A stretch of DNA of 64,000 bases from Blastomonas natatoria (GTDB lineage Bacteria; Pseudomonadota; Alphaproteobacteria; Sphingomonadales; Sphingomonadaceae), in NCBI RefSeq assembly GCF_003201955.1, contig NZ_QJJM01000011.1:62001-126000 (forward strand), read 5' to 3'. The translations under genes and the position numbers were made by a program. How positions within the stretch are numbered: position 1 is the first letter of the stretch; each line of letters starts with the position of its first letter. Below are positions 25,204 to 34,824 of the stretch, piece after piece. The notes under the pieces are model-generated. The model did no database searches, was not told the origin of the DNA, and was given only the letters and a program-made list of their open reading frames with translations.

Positions 25204-26931
25204 TTACTCTGCAAGCGCGACGCCCGGGCTGCGCGGATCGGCATAGCCGGTCCAGCCCTTGCCATTGAACTGTGCGGCGTTGAGCTTCGATCCCAGCTCG
25301 TCAACGACCACCGGCTGGCCGAAGGCGGCGAGTTCCTCGTTCATGCCGCCCAGATCGGTCTTGCCCTCGACGATCAGCGAGCCGTTTCCGAAATAGATAT
25401 TGGGCAGCGCCAGCGCCTCGCCTGCAGGCAGATTGAAATCGATCACCCCGATCAGCGCCTTGGTGACGTGCATGATGATGCGCTTGCCGCCTGCCGAACC
25501 GACCGCGAGCACCGGGCGATCCTGGGCATCATAGACGATATGCGGCGACATCGAGGACAGCGGCCGCTTGCCCGGCTGCACCCGGTTGGCGACCTTCCTG
25601 CCGTTCTTCTCGGGCGCGAAGGTGAAATCGGTGAGTTCGTTGTTGAGGAAATAGCCGTTCGCAATCAGCTGGCTGCCGAACGGGCCTTCTACCGTCGAAG
25701 TCATGCTGACGATATTGCCCGCGCCATCGACCGCGACGAAGTGGGTGGTGCCAGCGACCTCGCTCGAGACGGCAGCGGTGCGCGGTTCCGAGCCCGGCGG
25801 GGTGCCCGCTTCGTACTTGTTCAGCGCCTTGGCCGGATCGATCAGCGCCGCGCGCGACTTCACATAAGCCGGGTCGAGCAGACCGTTGACCGGGACCGAG
25901 ACAAAATCGGCGTCACCCAGATAGCTCTCGCGATCGGCATAGGCGAGCTGCATCGCCTCGCCGATCAGGTGCCAGGTCTTCGCATTTCCCGGGCCGAGTG
26001 CGCCGATGTCATGCGGCTCGAGCATGCCCAGGATCTGCTGCACCGTGGTCGCACCCGATGAGGGCGGCCCCATGCCGCAGACCTTGTAGCCGCGATAGCG
26101 CGAGCATACCGGCGGGCGTTCCTTGGCCTTGTAGGCGGCCAGATCCGCAAGCGTCATCGGCACCGGATTGACGCTGGCCTTGCTCACCGCATCGACCAGC
26201 GCCCGGCCGTGCTTGCCGCTGTAGAAAGCATCGGGACCCTGTTTGGCCACCGCGCGCAACAGTTCGGCGAGCGCCGGGTTGGTGACGCGGTCGCCGGCCT
26301 TTTTGGGGCCGGTGGTGTTCCAGTAGATCGCGCGCGCATCGGGGAAGCGCGCCCAGATCGGCGCCAGCCGCGCCAACGCCCGGGCGAGCGCGTCATTGAC
26401 GACAAAGCCTTCCTCCGCGAGGCGGATAGCCGGACCGAACAGCTCTGCCCAGGGCAGCTTGCCCCATTTGGCGTGCGTCATCGCCATCAGCCGGATATTG
26501 CCGGGCACGCCGACGCTGCGCCCGCCCTGAAACGCCTCGATGAACGGTAGCGGCTTGCCATCGGCGCCGAGCAACAGCTTCTCGCTGGCCGAGGCTGGCG
26601 CCATTTCGCGCCCGTCGATGGTGGACAGCGTGCCTGTTGCCGCATCATGGTGCAGCAGCAGTCCGCCGCCGCCGATGCCGGAACTTTGCGGCTCGACCAC
26701 GGTCAGCGCGAGCATCATTGCCATCGCGGCATCTGCAGCGGAACCGCCCTTGCGCAGGATTTCCTGCCCGGCCGCTGTCGCGCGAGGATCGGCGGAGGAG
26801 ACGACCCCCTTGCCGAGCGGCGCGGTGGCGGAGGTATCGGCGGGCGGCGCGCTCTGCGCATGGCAGGCGATCGAGAGCGAGGATAGCGCCAGCGCGGCGG
26901 CGGCAACGAACGTGCGGGGAATGAAGCTCAT
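25204..26931 (-). CDS. ggt: Gamma-glutamyltransferase
   Basis: Periplasmic enzyme that cleaves glutathione and transfers its gamma-glutamyl group. The 575-residue precursor has a signal peptide (to about 25) and self-cleaves before the nucleophile Thr in EVAGTTHFVAVD (near residue 395), giving large and small subunits. Also seen are GGGLLLHHDAATGTLS, GPPSSGATTVQQ, and the oxyanion region RPLSSMSPHIV with SAGGKRI. Length and order are standard. Confidence 0.95.
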   Translation of the reverse strand: MSFIPRTFVAAAALALSSLSIACHAQSAPPADTSATAPLGKGVVSSADPRATAAGQEILRKGGSAADAAMAMMLALTVVEPQSSGIGGGGLLLHHDAATGTLSTIDGREMAPASASEKLLLGADGKPLPFIEAFQGGRSVGVPGNIRLMAMTHAKWGKLPWAELFGPAIRLAEEGFVVNDALARALARLAPIWARFPDARAIYWNTTGPKKAGDRVTNPALAELLRAVAKQGPDAFYSGKHGRALVDAVSKASVNPVPMTLADLAAYKAKERPPVCSRYRGYKVCGMGPPSSGATTVQQILGMLEPHDIGALGPGNAKTWHLIGEAMQLAYADRESYLGDADFVSVPVNGLLDPAYVKSRAALIDPAKALNKYEAGTPPGSEPRTAAVSSEVAGTTHFVAVDGAGNIVSMTSTVEGPFGSQLIANGYFLNNELTDFTFAPEKNGRKVANRVQPGKRPLSSMSPHIVYDAQDRPVLAVGSAGGKRIIMHVTKALIGVIDFNLPAGEALALPNIYFGNGSLIVEGKTDLGGMNEELAAFGQPVVVDELGSKLNAAQFNGKGWTGYADPRSPGVALAE

Positions 26932-26974
26932 GACCGGGGTTATAGCGCCGGGCAGCAGGGCGGCAAGCTCTGGC

Positions 26975-27181
26975 TCAACTCAGCGCCATTCCGGCTGTAA
27001 CAGGCGGTTTGGCGACCCAGAGCCTTTCGTGGAAGAAAAAGGCGACCGCATTGATCATCGGCTCGATGATCGCGAGACCGCTGGCGATCTCGATCGATCC
27101 GGTGAACGCATAGGCGACCGAGAAACCCACGGTGAGGTGGACCGCGAGATAGCTCAGCGTCTTGGCAAGATCGCGGGGCAT
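26975..27181 (-). CDS. DUF2061 membrane protein
   Basis: A 68-residue inner-membrane protein with two helices, reading AKTLSYLAVHLTVGFSVAYAF then EPMINAVAFFFHERLW, the DUF2061 pattern. Function unknown. CAGGAGC precedes the ATG. A Fur-like box lies 30-47 bp upstream, suggesting iron control. It is separated from ggt by 43 bp and on the same strand. Confidence 0.88.
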   Translation of the reverse strand: MPRDLAKTLSYLAVHLTVGFSVAYAFTGSIEIASGLAIIEPMINAVAFFFHERLWVAKPPVTAGMALS

Positions 27182-27210
27182 GGCAAAGCTCCTGTCGAGT
27201 GAACAGGACT

Positions 27211-27228
27211 ATTGATAATCATTTGCAA
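27211..27228. promoter_or_regulatory. Fur-like box upstream of the DUF2061 gene
   Basis: On the minus strand the bases read TTGCAAATGATTATCAAT. The core ATGATTATCA fits the 7-1-7 Fur pattern (TGATAAT-N-ATTATCA) partly, and the TTGCAAATGA prefix is typical of Fur sites upstream of iron-uptake genes. Binding is inferred. Confidence 0.55.
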
Positions 27229-27325
27229 CTTAGCTTGCCAATGAGAGTTTTGCGCGGCGTTGATCGAGCAGATCGATCAATCCGGGTGGATCGGCTTCGC
27301 GTCTTCGCGTGAACCTCCGGAACCC

Positions 27326-28357
27326 TCATTCCGCCCCCACCGCCTCGGATAGCGTCTGGAAGCCATCGCGCTTGAGCAGCGTCTTCAGCCCGCGATTGAT
27401 CCGCCCGGCGAGCCCCGGCCCCTCGTAAACAAGGGCCGAATAGAGCTGCAGCAGCGAGGCGCCGGCGCGGATGCGGGCATAGGCATCTTCCGCACTGGCG
27501 ATGCCCCCGACACCGATGAGCGGGATCGCGCCGCCGCTGGCCTGCCGAAAATCCCTGAGCCGCTGCTGCGCCAGATCGCGCAAGGGCGCACCCGACAGTC
27601 CCCCCGTCTCGCCCGCATGGCGCGAGCGCAAGCCAGGCCGCGAGATGGTGGTGTTCGACACGATCAGCGCATCGAGCCTCTTGTCGATCGCGATCCGGGT
27701 GATGTCGTCGATATCCGCTGCTTCCAGATCGGGCGCGAGCTTGAGGAAGACCGGGCAAGCCTGCGTTCCGCGCGCCTCCAGCACCGCATCGAGCAGCGCG
27801 GAAAGGGCACCGGCGTCCTGCAACGCACGCAGCCCCGGCGTGTTGGGCGAGGAAATGTTGACCGTCAGATACCGCGCGAGCGGCGCCATGGTCCGCGTCA
27901 TCACCGCGTAATCGGCAATGCGATCGACTGAATCCTTGTTCGCGCCGATATTGACCCCGATGATACCGCTGCGCCCCTGCCCCGCCTGGAGACGCGCGAC
28001 CACGGCATCCGCGCCATCGTTGTTGAAGCCCATGCGGTTGATCACCGCCTTGTCCTCCACCAGCCGGAACAGCCGCGGGCGCGGATTGCCCGCCTGGGGC
28101 AGCGGCGTCACCGTGCCGATCTCGACAAAGCCGAAACCGAAGCCGAACATCGCATGCGGCGCTTGCGCATTCTTGTCGAAACCGGGAGCCAGCCCCACCG
28201 GCGTGGGAAATTCGAGCCCGGCCACGCGCATCGCCAGCATCGGATCAGCCTGGGGCGGCGCGGAGGCGGGCATCAGCCGGAGCCCGGCAATGGTCAGCCG
28301 ATGGGCATCCTCGCCATCGAGCAGGAACAGGGCGGGCCGTGCGAGCGAGAATATCAT
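27326..28357 (-). CDS. pyrD: Dihydroorotate dehydrogenase (quinone)
   Basis: Class 2, membrane-associated flavoenzyme of pyrimidine synthesis, 343 residues. The N-terminal hydrophobic/amphipathic helix anchors it to the membrane. FMN and substrate motifs are present: GLAPGFDKNAQAP, VNISSPNTPGLR, KLAPDLEAADI, and the serine-base region in NISSPNTPG, followed by IPLIGVGGI. It is divergent from the DUF885 peptidase. Confidence 0.95.
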   Translation of the reverse strand: MIFSLARPALFLLDGEDAHRLTIAGLRLMPASAPPQADPMLAMRVAGLEFPTPVGLAPGFDKNAQAPHAMFGFGFGFVEIGTVTPLPQAGNPRPRLFRLVEDKAVINRMGFNNDGADAVVARLQAGQGRSGIIGVNIGANKDSVDRIADYAVMTRTMAPLARYLTVNISSPNTPGLRALQDAGALSALLDAVLEARGTQACPVFLKLAPDLEAADIDDITRIAIDKRLDALIVSNTTISRPGLRSRHAGETGGLSGAPLRDLAQQRLRDFRQASGGAIPLIGVGGIASAEDAYARIRAGASLLQLYSALVYEGPGLAGRINRGLKTLLKRDGFQTLSEAVGAE

Positions 28358-28477
28358 GGAAAAAGCCTATGGCTTTGCGACGGGCCGATGGTCAAGCGGC
28401 CGCGACATGGTTTACGCGGGGGCCTGCACTGTATACGTTTTGCGCTAACCATCCCTGAAATAACGGAAAGTCGCTTC

Positions 28478-30286
28478 ATGCTCCTGCGCCCGATTGCCCT
28501 TGCACTTGCCATGGCCGCCAGCCCGCTGGCTCTCGCCATGCCTGCTTCCGCACAGAGCTCTGCCACCAGGGCCGAGACCCGCAGTGCCGAACTCGCCGCG
28601 TTTTTTGATCAGGTCGATGCCGACAATCTTGCCGCATCTCCGCAGGGCAAGGCCTATCGCGGCATTCGCGATGAGGATTACGGCAAGTGGAACGACCCCT
28701 CGGACGCGGCCGACCAGGCCAATTTCGAGCGCGGCCAGCAAGCGTTGGCGACGATGAAGGCACGGTTCGATCCTGCCAGGCTCTCGCCCGAGGATCGCCT
28801 GAGCTATCGCCTGTTCGAATATCAGGCCGAACGCTCCGCTCGCGCGCACCCCTATCGCAAGAACGATTATGTGTTCGACCAGATGAACGGTGCGCAGAGC
28901 CAGATGCCCGCATTTCTGATCAACATCCACAGCGTGAAGACCAAGGCCGATGCCGAAGCCTATGTCCAGCGGCTGCAGGGCATGGGGCCGCAGATGGACG
29001 CGCTGGTTGCCGAGGCCAAGGAGCGCACCGATGCCGGGGTAATGCCGCCCCGATGGGTGTACCCGTTCGTGCTGGACGATGCCCGCAACGTGATCAAGGG
29101 CGCGCCGTTCGACAGCGGTGCACCATCGACGCTGCTGGCCGACCTTACAAAGAAGGTGGAAGCGCTTGGCATCCCGGCGCCGGAAAAGGCCGCGCTGATC
29201 GAGGCCGGACGCGAGGCTCTGCTCAGCAGCGTCAGGCCCGCCTATCAGCGCCTCATCGCCGAGATGGAGCGGCAGCAGGCCATTGCCCCGACCGACGACG
29301 GCATCTGGCGGCTGAAGGACGGTGCGGCCTATTATTCCCAGCTGCTGGCCAATTACACCACCACCGATCTTTCTGCCGACCAGATTCACCAGATCGGGCT
29401 CGACAATGTGAAGCGCATCCACGGCGAGATGCGCGCCATCATGGACAAGGTCGGGTTCAAGGGCAGCCTGCAGGACTTCTTCGCCTTTGTCCGCACCGAT
29501 GACCGCTTCTATTTCAAGACGCGCGAGGAGTATCTCGCAGCGGTCGATGCCAAGCTGAAGGCGATGCAGGCGAAGCTTCCCGACTATTTCGGGACGCTGC
29601 CCAAGGCCCCGCTGACGGTGAAGGCAGTCGAGGCCTTTCGCGAGAAGTCGGCAGGCAAGGCCTTCTACCAGAGCCCGGCGCCCGACGGATCGCGTCCCGG
29701 CACCTATTACGTCAATCTCTACAATCTGAAGGACATGGCCTCGACCGAGCTTGAGGCGCTGGCCTATCATGAAGGCGTGCCCGGCCATCACCTGCAGCGG
29801 GCCGTGCAGACCGAGCTCGGCGAATTGCCGCCCTTCCGCCGGTTCGGCGGGGTCACCGCCTATACCGAAGGCTGGGGCCTCTATTCCGAAGAGCTTGGCA
29901 AGGACATGGGCTTCTACCAGGACCCCTATTCGGATTTCGGCCGGCTGGGCATGGAATTGTGGCGCGCCTGCCGGCTGGTCGTCGATACCGGGATCCACCA
30001 CAAGCGCTGGAGCCGCGAGCAGGCGATTCAGTATCTGACCGACAACACGCCGAATCCGCCAGGAGACATTTCCAAGGCGATCGAGCGCTACATCGTCTAT
30101 CCCGGGCAGGCGACCGCCTATATGATCGGCAAGCTCAAGATCATGGAACTGCGCGACAAGGCCCAGAAGCAGCTCGGGCCGAAATTCAGCTATGCGCGTT
30201 TCCATGATGCGGTGCTGAAAAGCGGACCGGTGCCGTTGACGGTGCTGGAAGAGCAGATCGATGCCTGGATCGCGCAAGGCGGCTGA
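28478..30286 (+). CDS. DUF885 family secreted metallopeptidase-like protein
   Basis: A 602-residue exported protein with a signal peptide ending near residue 26 (PASAQ). The DUF885 signature HEGVPGHH (residues 431-438) resembles a zinc-binding HExxH variant with a further Glu in YTEGWGLYSEELG. The family is predicted to be a carboxypeptidase-like metallopeptidase; the substrate is not known. The ATG at 28478 starts the signal peptide directly; an upstream open frame overlaps pyrD and is ignored. Confidence 0.9.
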   Translation: MLLRPIALALAMAASPLALAMPASAQSSATRAETRSAELAAFFDQVDADNLAASPQGKAYRGIRDEDYGKWNDPSDAADQANFERGQQALATMKARFDPARLSPEDRLSYRLFEYQAERSARAHPYRKNDYVFDQMNGAQSQMPAFLINIHSVKTKADAEAYVQRLQGMGPQMDALVAEAKERTDAGVMPPRWVYPFVLDDARNVIKGAPFDSGAPSTLLADLTKKVEALGIPAPEKAALIEAGREALLSSVRPAYQRLIAEMERQQAIAPTDDGIWRLKDGAAYYSQLLANYTTTDLSADQIHQIGLDNVKRIHGEMRAIMDKVGFKGSLQDFFAFVRTDDRFYFKTREEYLAAVDAKLKAMQAKLPDYFGTLPKAPLTVKAVEAFREKSAGKAFYQSPAPDGSRPGTYYVNLYNLKDMASTELEALAYHEGVPGHHLQRAVQTELGELPPFRRFGGVTAYTEGWGLYSEELGKDMGFYQDPYSDFGRLGMELWRACRLVVDTGIHHKRWSREQAIQYLTDNTPNPPGDISKAIERYIVYPGQATAYMIGKLKIMELRDKAQKQLGPKFSYARFHDAVLKSGPVPLTVLEEQIDAWIAQGG

Positions 30287-30344
30287 ATTCCGCCAGTTTT
30301 GGGCCGACCAGGGCAGGTCACGGTTTTTGCAGGATTTTTCACGA

Positions 30345-30478
30345 TGTCGAATCTGTCCAATCTTTCGGACAGGTCATCGCTTATACGCCGCCTTGCGACC
30401 CGAAGGGCTCTAGGCAGCAACGCCGAGAGTTCTTTTCCTAAGAGGCGATCCCGTTTTTTGCGGGGTCGCCTTTTTTTT
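30345..30478 (+). ncRNA. Candidate small RNA or leader ending in the terminator
   Basis: Non-coding stretch with a CTGTCC-N8-GGACAG hairpin near 30354-30373 and the strong terminator at its end. I see no clear -35/-10 pair, so boundaries are guesses. It could equally be the 3' UTR of the DUF885 gene. Confidence 0.3.
30444..30478 (+). terminator. Strong intrinsic terminator upstream of the AraC gene
   Basis: GGCGATCCCG, seven-base T-rich loop, CGGGGTCGCC, followed by eight T. It lies 157 bp after the DUF885 stop and 60 bp before the AraC start, so it ends either the DUF885 mRNA or a separate small RNA. Confidence 0.88.
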
Positions 30479-30538
30479 GGTCCGAAATGGAGATATAGCG
30501 TCAGCCGGGTCGACATAAAGATAACCGGCGATGGGGGG

Positions 30539-31423
30539 ATGGCGCAGACGCTGCACCCGTTGGCCGGGCGATTGGGGTCGCCAATGCCACATCTCGAATA
30601 TGCGCTTCCCGGCGAATCGGTACGCGAATTCGTGTCCGTCTATTATCGCTTCGACTGTCCAGAGCCGTTCGTGACCGATGGCGAGCGGGCAGCGATCGCC
30701 CAGTTGCGGCTGGGCACATGCGGACGCGTCACGATGCATCTGCCCGATGGCAGCTCCACCACCTGCACCGGAGCCGTGCTCTGCGGACCGACAACGGCTG
30801 CCGTGCGGTTCGAGATCGAAGGCCCCTTCCACATGTTCGGCATGGGGATCACCGCCGCCGGATGGGGTGCCCTGACCCAGGCCAGTGCGGCCGATTTCGT
30901 CGACAAGGTTGTCCCTGCCGCGACGATCTTCCCCAGGATCAACGAACGGCTCGAGCTGCTGCGGACGCTCGATTCGCTGCCGCAGATGTGCGCCGCGGCG
31001 GACGAGATTCTCCAGGGCTTCATCGATACCGCATCGCCCGAAATGGTGCAGTTCACCCGCATGGTCGATGCATGGCTCGCCTCCTCGGTCTCGCCGCTGG
31101 TGAGCGATCTGCACGCGCAGAGCAATCTTTCCGAGCGCCAGCTGACCCGCCGGGTCAAGCAGCTGTACGGCATGCCGCCCAAATATCTCTCGCGCAAATA
31201 TCGCGCGCTGCGCGCAGCCAGGTCGCTGATCGATGCCGAGCCCGACGAGGCCGACTTCCTGCGCGATGCCTTTTATGACCAGTCGCACATGATCCGCGAA
31301 CTGAAGCTGTTTGCCGGGACCACGCCCACGCGATTGCGCACGGGCGAGGGCGAACTGGCGCGACTGATCGACCAGCGCAGCCAGCTGAAAGGCGCCATCA
31401 ATCCGCTGGTCGCCGATACCTGA
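30539..31423 (+). CDS. AraC family transcriptional regulator
   Basis: About 294 residues. The N-terminal about 170 residues (EYALPGESVREFVSVYYRFD...) resemble the ligand-sensing half of an AraC subfamily; the C-terminal HTH_18 domain has SNLSERQLTRRVKQLYGMPP and FYDQSHMIRELKLFAGTTP. The start is uncertain: 30539 is used, 30584 (MPHLEY) is possible. It is isolated, so target genes are not evident. Confidence 0.88.
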   Translation: MAQTLHPLAGRLGSPMPHLEYALPGESVREFVSVYYRFDCPEPFVTDGERAAIAQLRLGTCGRVTMHLPDGSSTTCTGAVLCGPTTAAVRFEIEGPFHMFGMGITAAGWGALTQASAADFVDKVVPAATIFPRINERLELLRTLDSLPQMCAAADEILQGFIDTASPEMVQFTRMVDAWLASSVSPLVSDLHAQSNLSERQLTRRVKQLYGMPPKYLSRKYRALRAARSLIDAEPDEADFLRDAFYDQSHMIRELKLFAGTTPTRLRTGEGELARLIDQRSQLKGAINPLVADT

Positions 31424-31431
31424 ACCGGCCT

Positions 31432-31848
31432 TCAGGCAGGCAAGACGATCTCAAGCAGGTTGAAACCGTTATCCCTGCGATAACCGGCAATTTCGGCCCA
31501 TGCCCTGATCAGCGCCAGCCCCGCCCCGCCGCCGCGCTCGGCATTGGGCATGTCCGTTTCCGGCATGTCGCGCGGATCGAAGGGTTGGCCGTTGTCCGCC
31601 AGCACGACCTGCACGGATCCGGCAGAATCATCGAGCGCCAGCCAGCCTTCGAAACCGGCCTGGCCCGCACCATGATCGTAAAGATTGGTAACGGCCTCTT
31701 CGACCACGATGGAAAGCTTTGCCCTTTGCGACGGCGCAAGCCCATAGTGCGCGCTGAACCGCTGGGCCAGCTCGACAGCCCGATGTACCGATTCGGGACC
31801 ATTTGCCGTCAATCTGCAGCTATTCGGTTTGAAATTGCGCCGCTCCAT
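31432..31848 (-). CDS. ATP-binding protein, RsbW-like (HATPase_c_2)
   Basis: A 138-residue GHKL ATPase of the anti-sigma/serine kinase type. The N-box VVEEAVTNLYDHG, the G1 box LADNGQPFDPRDMP and the GGAGLALIRAWA G2 box are clear. Such proteins bind or phosphorylate partner-switch proteins. No STAS anti-anti-sigma or phosphatase gene is adjacent. It is divergent from a FecR/OmpA pair 44 bp away, suggesting a shared promoter region. Confidence 0.85.
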   Translation of the reverse strand: MERRNFKPNSCRLTANGPESVHRAVELAQRFSAHYGLAPSQRAKLSIVVEEAVTNLYDHGAGQAGFEGWLALDDSAGSVQVVLADNGQPFDPRDMPETDMPNAERGGGAGLALIRAWAEIAGYRRDNGFNLLEIVLPA

Positions 31849-31892
31849 GGGGCAGGTTATGCCATGCCAGCGGGCAATAGGGGATGCCTATT

Positions 31893-32327
31893 ATGAAACG
31901 CGCACTGCTTGTCACATTATCGCTGCTGGCAATGACGGCCCAGCCGGCCTGGGCGGATATCGGCCGGGTCAAGAAAAGCGCCGGCATCGCCTCGATCGAG
32001 CGCAAGGGGGCAAAGATCAATCCGGCGATAGGGACCACGCTGCTGCCGGGCGATGTGCTGGTCACCGGGCAAGGCGGGCAGATCGCGATCACCTTTGCCG
32101 ACAACACCAGGTTCTCGGTAGGCCCCAATAGCCGTGTTGCCGTCGACAAGTTCGATTTCGACCGCACGACGCGCAGCGGAGAGTTCGAGACCCGGGTCGA
32201 GCGCGGTTCGCTGGGTGTGGTGTCGGGACAGATTGCCAAGTCGCGGCGCGACGCCATGAAGGTGCGCACCCCGACCTCGCTGCTTGGGGTGCGCGGCACC
32301 CGCTTTATCATCAACGTGCCGCAATGA
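31893..32327 (+). CDS. FecR domain secreted protein
   Basis: A 144-residue periplasmic protein with a signal peptide (to about residue 22, PAWA) and a single FecR domain: GTTLLPGDVLVTGQGGQI, ADNTRFSVGPNSRV, and RTPTSLLGVRGTRF. Unlike sigma regulators it has no N-terminal cytoplasmic part or membrane helix, so it is the stand-alone surface/periplasmic form. The ATG at 31893 is 8 nt after GGGG; an ATG at 31884 is also possible. It overlaps the OmpA lipoprotein by 4 nt. Confidence 0.88.
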   Translation: MKRALLVTLSLLAMTAQPAWADIGRVKKSAGIASIERKGAKINPAIGTTLLPGDVLVTGQGGQIAITFADNTRFSVGPNSRVAVDKFDFDRTTRSGEFETRVERGSLGVVSGQIAKSRRDAMKVRTPTSLLGVRGTRFIINVPQ

Positions 32328-32926
32328 TGCGCGCAGGCGGCCTGTTGTTCGCATTGGCGCCGTTGGCGCTCGCCGGATGTGCCGGGCCCTCGCTGCTGCT
32401 GCTCGATAACGAGGACGGCTCTTCGGAGGGCGCGCTCGCGGTGATCGACGAGAAATGCGGCAATCCCGAGGGATCGACCATTGCCGGGTCCTTCACCCGC
32501 ACCAGACTGGCAGGATGCACACCGCGTCCGAAAGGGGTCGGCGAAGACGGTCTGAAGCCGGACGAGCGCAGCCTGATCGGCGCGCTCCCGCCGCCGCCTG
32601 CGCGGTTCATCATGTATTTCGTGCAGGATACCACCGTGCTGGCGCCGGGTTCGGAGGGGATGATCGAGGCCCTCGACCGGCATTTCAAGTCGCGCCCGGG
32701 CGCCGAGCTCGAGATCATCGGCTATACCGATACCGTGGGCAAGGCAGACTATAATCTGGCATTGTCGCAGAAGCGGGCGGACGAGATCAGGGGTCGGCTG
32801 ATCGAACTCGGCTTTCCGCCCGAAGTCATGACCGCGACGGGACGCGGCGAGCGCGAACTGCGCTTCCCCACACCCGACGAGACCGAAAATGGCGGCAATC
32901 GCCGCGTGGAGATCATCGTCCGCTGA
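32324..32926 (+). CDS. OmpA family lipoprotein
   Basis: Outer-membrane lipoprotein of 200 residues with lipobox LAGC at residue 16-19. The C-terminal OmpA/MotB domain (about 95-200) binds peptidoglycan: VLAPGSEGMIEALDRH, EIIGYTDTVGKADYN, LSQKRADEIRGRL and NRRVEIIV. It is translationally coupled to the FecR-domain protein, and the pair is likely a cell-wall-anchored periplasmic complex. Confidence 0.9.
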   Translation: MMRAGGLLFALAPLALAGCAGPSLLLLDNEDGSSEGALAVIDEKCGNPEGSTIAGSFTRTRLAGCTPRPKGVGEDGLKPDERSLIGALPPPPARFIMYFVQDTTVLAPGSEGMIEALDRHFKSRPGAELEIIGYTDTVGKADYNLALSQKRADEIRGRLIELGFPPEVMTATGRGERELRFPTPDETENGGNRRVEIIVR

Positions 32927-33090
32927 TCATCGGCGCTTGCCTGACCCGACCGGTTGACTAGAACGGTGGCCATAACACCGCATCTGGCGTTCTGCGGCAA
33001 AGGCCGGACCCCAGGGCCGGTCAGGCATCATATCGCACCGAATTCCGGCAGTCGCCGGACAACGGAACCATCGGGACAATCGAACCCTCC

Positions 33091-34761
33091 ATGCTCACCG
33101 ATATCCAGATTTCGCGCGCGGCCCATTTGCAGCGCATTTCCGCGATTGCCGAAAGGCTCGGGCTCGGCGATGCGGCCATCGAACCCTATGGCCATCACAA
33201 GGCCAAGATCGATCTCAGGGCGGCCGGGCTGGAGGGTGCAGAACCCCGAGGTCGGCTGATCCTCGTCACCGCGATCAATCCGACTCCAGCCGGCGAGGGC
33301 AAGACGACGACGTCGGTGGGCCTCGCCGATGCCCTCAACCGGATCGGCCACAAGACCGTGCTCGCGCTGCGCGAGCCGTCGCTGGGCCCATGTTTCGGTA
33401 CCAAGGGCGGGGCGACCGGCGGCGGCTATGCCCAGGTCGGTCCGATGGAAGACATCAACCTGCATTTCACCGGCGATTTCCATGCGATCACCTCGGCGCA
33501 CAATCTGCTCGCCGCGATGATCGACAATCATGTCCACTGGGGCAATACGCTCGACATCGATGTGCGCCGCATCGTCTGGCGCCGCGTGCTCGACATCAAC
33601 GACCGGGCGCTGCGCTCCATCGTCCAGTCGACAGGCGGCGTCGGCAACGGCTTCCCGCGCGAAAGCGGGTTCGACATTACTGTCGCATCGGAGGTCATGG
33701 CGATACTCTGCCTCGCGCGCGATCTGGATGACCTGGAAGAGCGGTTGGGGCGGATCGTCATCGGTTACTCGCGGGAGCGCCAGCCCGTTACCGCGAGCGA
33801 CCTTAAGGCGGCCGGCGCGATGGCGGTGCTGCTGGCCCAGGCCATCAAGCCCAATCTTGTGCAGACGCTGGAGGGCAATCCCGCGCTGCTGCACGGGGGA
33901 CCGTTTGCCAATATCGCGCATGGCTGCAATTCGGTGATCGCAACCCGCGCGGCGCTGGCGCTGGGCGATTTCGTGGTAACCGAAGCCGGTTTCGGCGCAG
34001 ACCTTGGCGCGGAGAAATTCTTCGACATCAAATGCCGGCAGGCGGGGCTCAGACCCGCAGCAGCGGTGCTTGTCGCGACGGTGCGCGCGCTCAAGATGAA
34101 TGGCGGCATCGCCAAGGCCGATCTGGCGCGAGAGGATGTGGAGGCCGTGCGGCGCGGCAGTGTCAATCTGGTCCGGCATATCGAGAATGTCCGCCAGTTC
34201 GGCGTGCCGGTGGTGGTGGCGATCAATCACTTCGATAGCGACAGCGATGCCGAGATCGCGGTGCTGCAGGAAGTGGCAGAGGGTCAGGGTTGCGAGGCGC
34301 ATCTGTGCCGCCATTGGGCCCTGGGAGGCGCAGGCGCCGAGGGGCTGGCTCATGCGGTGGCACGGATCGCAAGCAGCGATGCGGCGCAGTTCGAGCCGCT
34401 CTATCCTGACGCCATGCCGCTGATGGCCAAGATCGAAACGGTGGCGAAACGAATCTACCGCGCGCAATCGGTCTCCGCGACTGGCGCTGTTGCGTCACAG
34501 CTGCAGCGATGGGAAGAAGCCGGGTTCGGGCACTTGCCGGTGTGCATGGCCAAGACCCAGTACAGCTTCTCCGCCGACCCGGCCCTGCTGGGGGCGCCGA
34601 CGGACCATGTCCTGCCCGTGCGAGAGGTGCGCCTGAGCGCAGGCGCAGGCTTTGTCGTCGCTATCTGCGGCGAGATCATGACCATGCCCGGCCTGCCCCG
34701 CATTCCCGCTGCCGAAGGCATCCATCTGGATGCCAAGGGCGAGATCGAGGGACTGTTCTAG
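33091..34761 (+). CDS. fhs: Formate-tetrahydrofolate ligase
   Basis: Makes 10-formyl-THF from formate, THF and ATP. It has 556 residues, the usual length. The ATP loop [33 protein letters not shown] and [20 protein letters not shown] are characteristic. Together with FolD it gives a one-carbon entry point from formate. The 164 bp upstream hold no recognised riboswitch. Confidence 0.96.
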   Translation: MLTDIQISRAAHLQRISAIAERLGLGDAAIEPYGHHKAKIDLRAAGLEGAEPRGRLILVTAINPTPAGEGKTTTSVGLADALNRIGHKTVLALREPSLGPCFGTKGGATGGGYAQVGPMEDINLHFTGDFHAITSAHNLLAAMIDNHVHWGNTLDIDVRRIVWRRVLDINDRALRSIVQSTGGVGNGFPRESGFDITVASEVMAILCLARDLDDLEERLGRIVIGYSRERQPVTASDLKAAGAMAVLLAQAIKPNLVQTLEGNPALLHGGPFANIAHGCNSVIATRAALALGDFVVTEAGFGADLGAEKFFDIKCRQAGLRPAAAVLVATVRALKMNGGIAKADLAREDVEAVRRGSVNLVRHIENVRQFGVPVVVAINHFDSDSDAEIAVLQEVAEGQGCEAHLCRHWALGGAGAEGLAHAVARIASSDAAQFEPLYPDAMPLMAKIETVAKRIYRAQSVSATGAVASQLQRWEEAGFGHLPVCMAKTQYSFSADPALLGAPTDHVLPVREVRLSAGAGFVVAICGEIMTMPGLPRIPAAEGIHLDAKGEIEGLF

Positions 34762-34824
34762 CCGGTCAAGCTCCGGGCAGGGGAGGAAAGGCTCACTCCC
34801 CTCCCCCGAAGCCACGGAATTGCG

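Noticed and set aside
32927-33090. A tetrahydrofolate riboswitch before fhs
   Set aside because: That class is known mainly from Firmicutes, and I cannot fit its conserved core to these bases.
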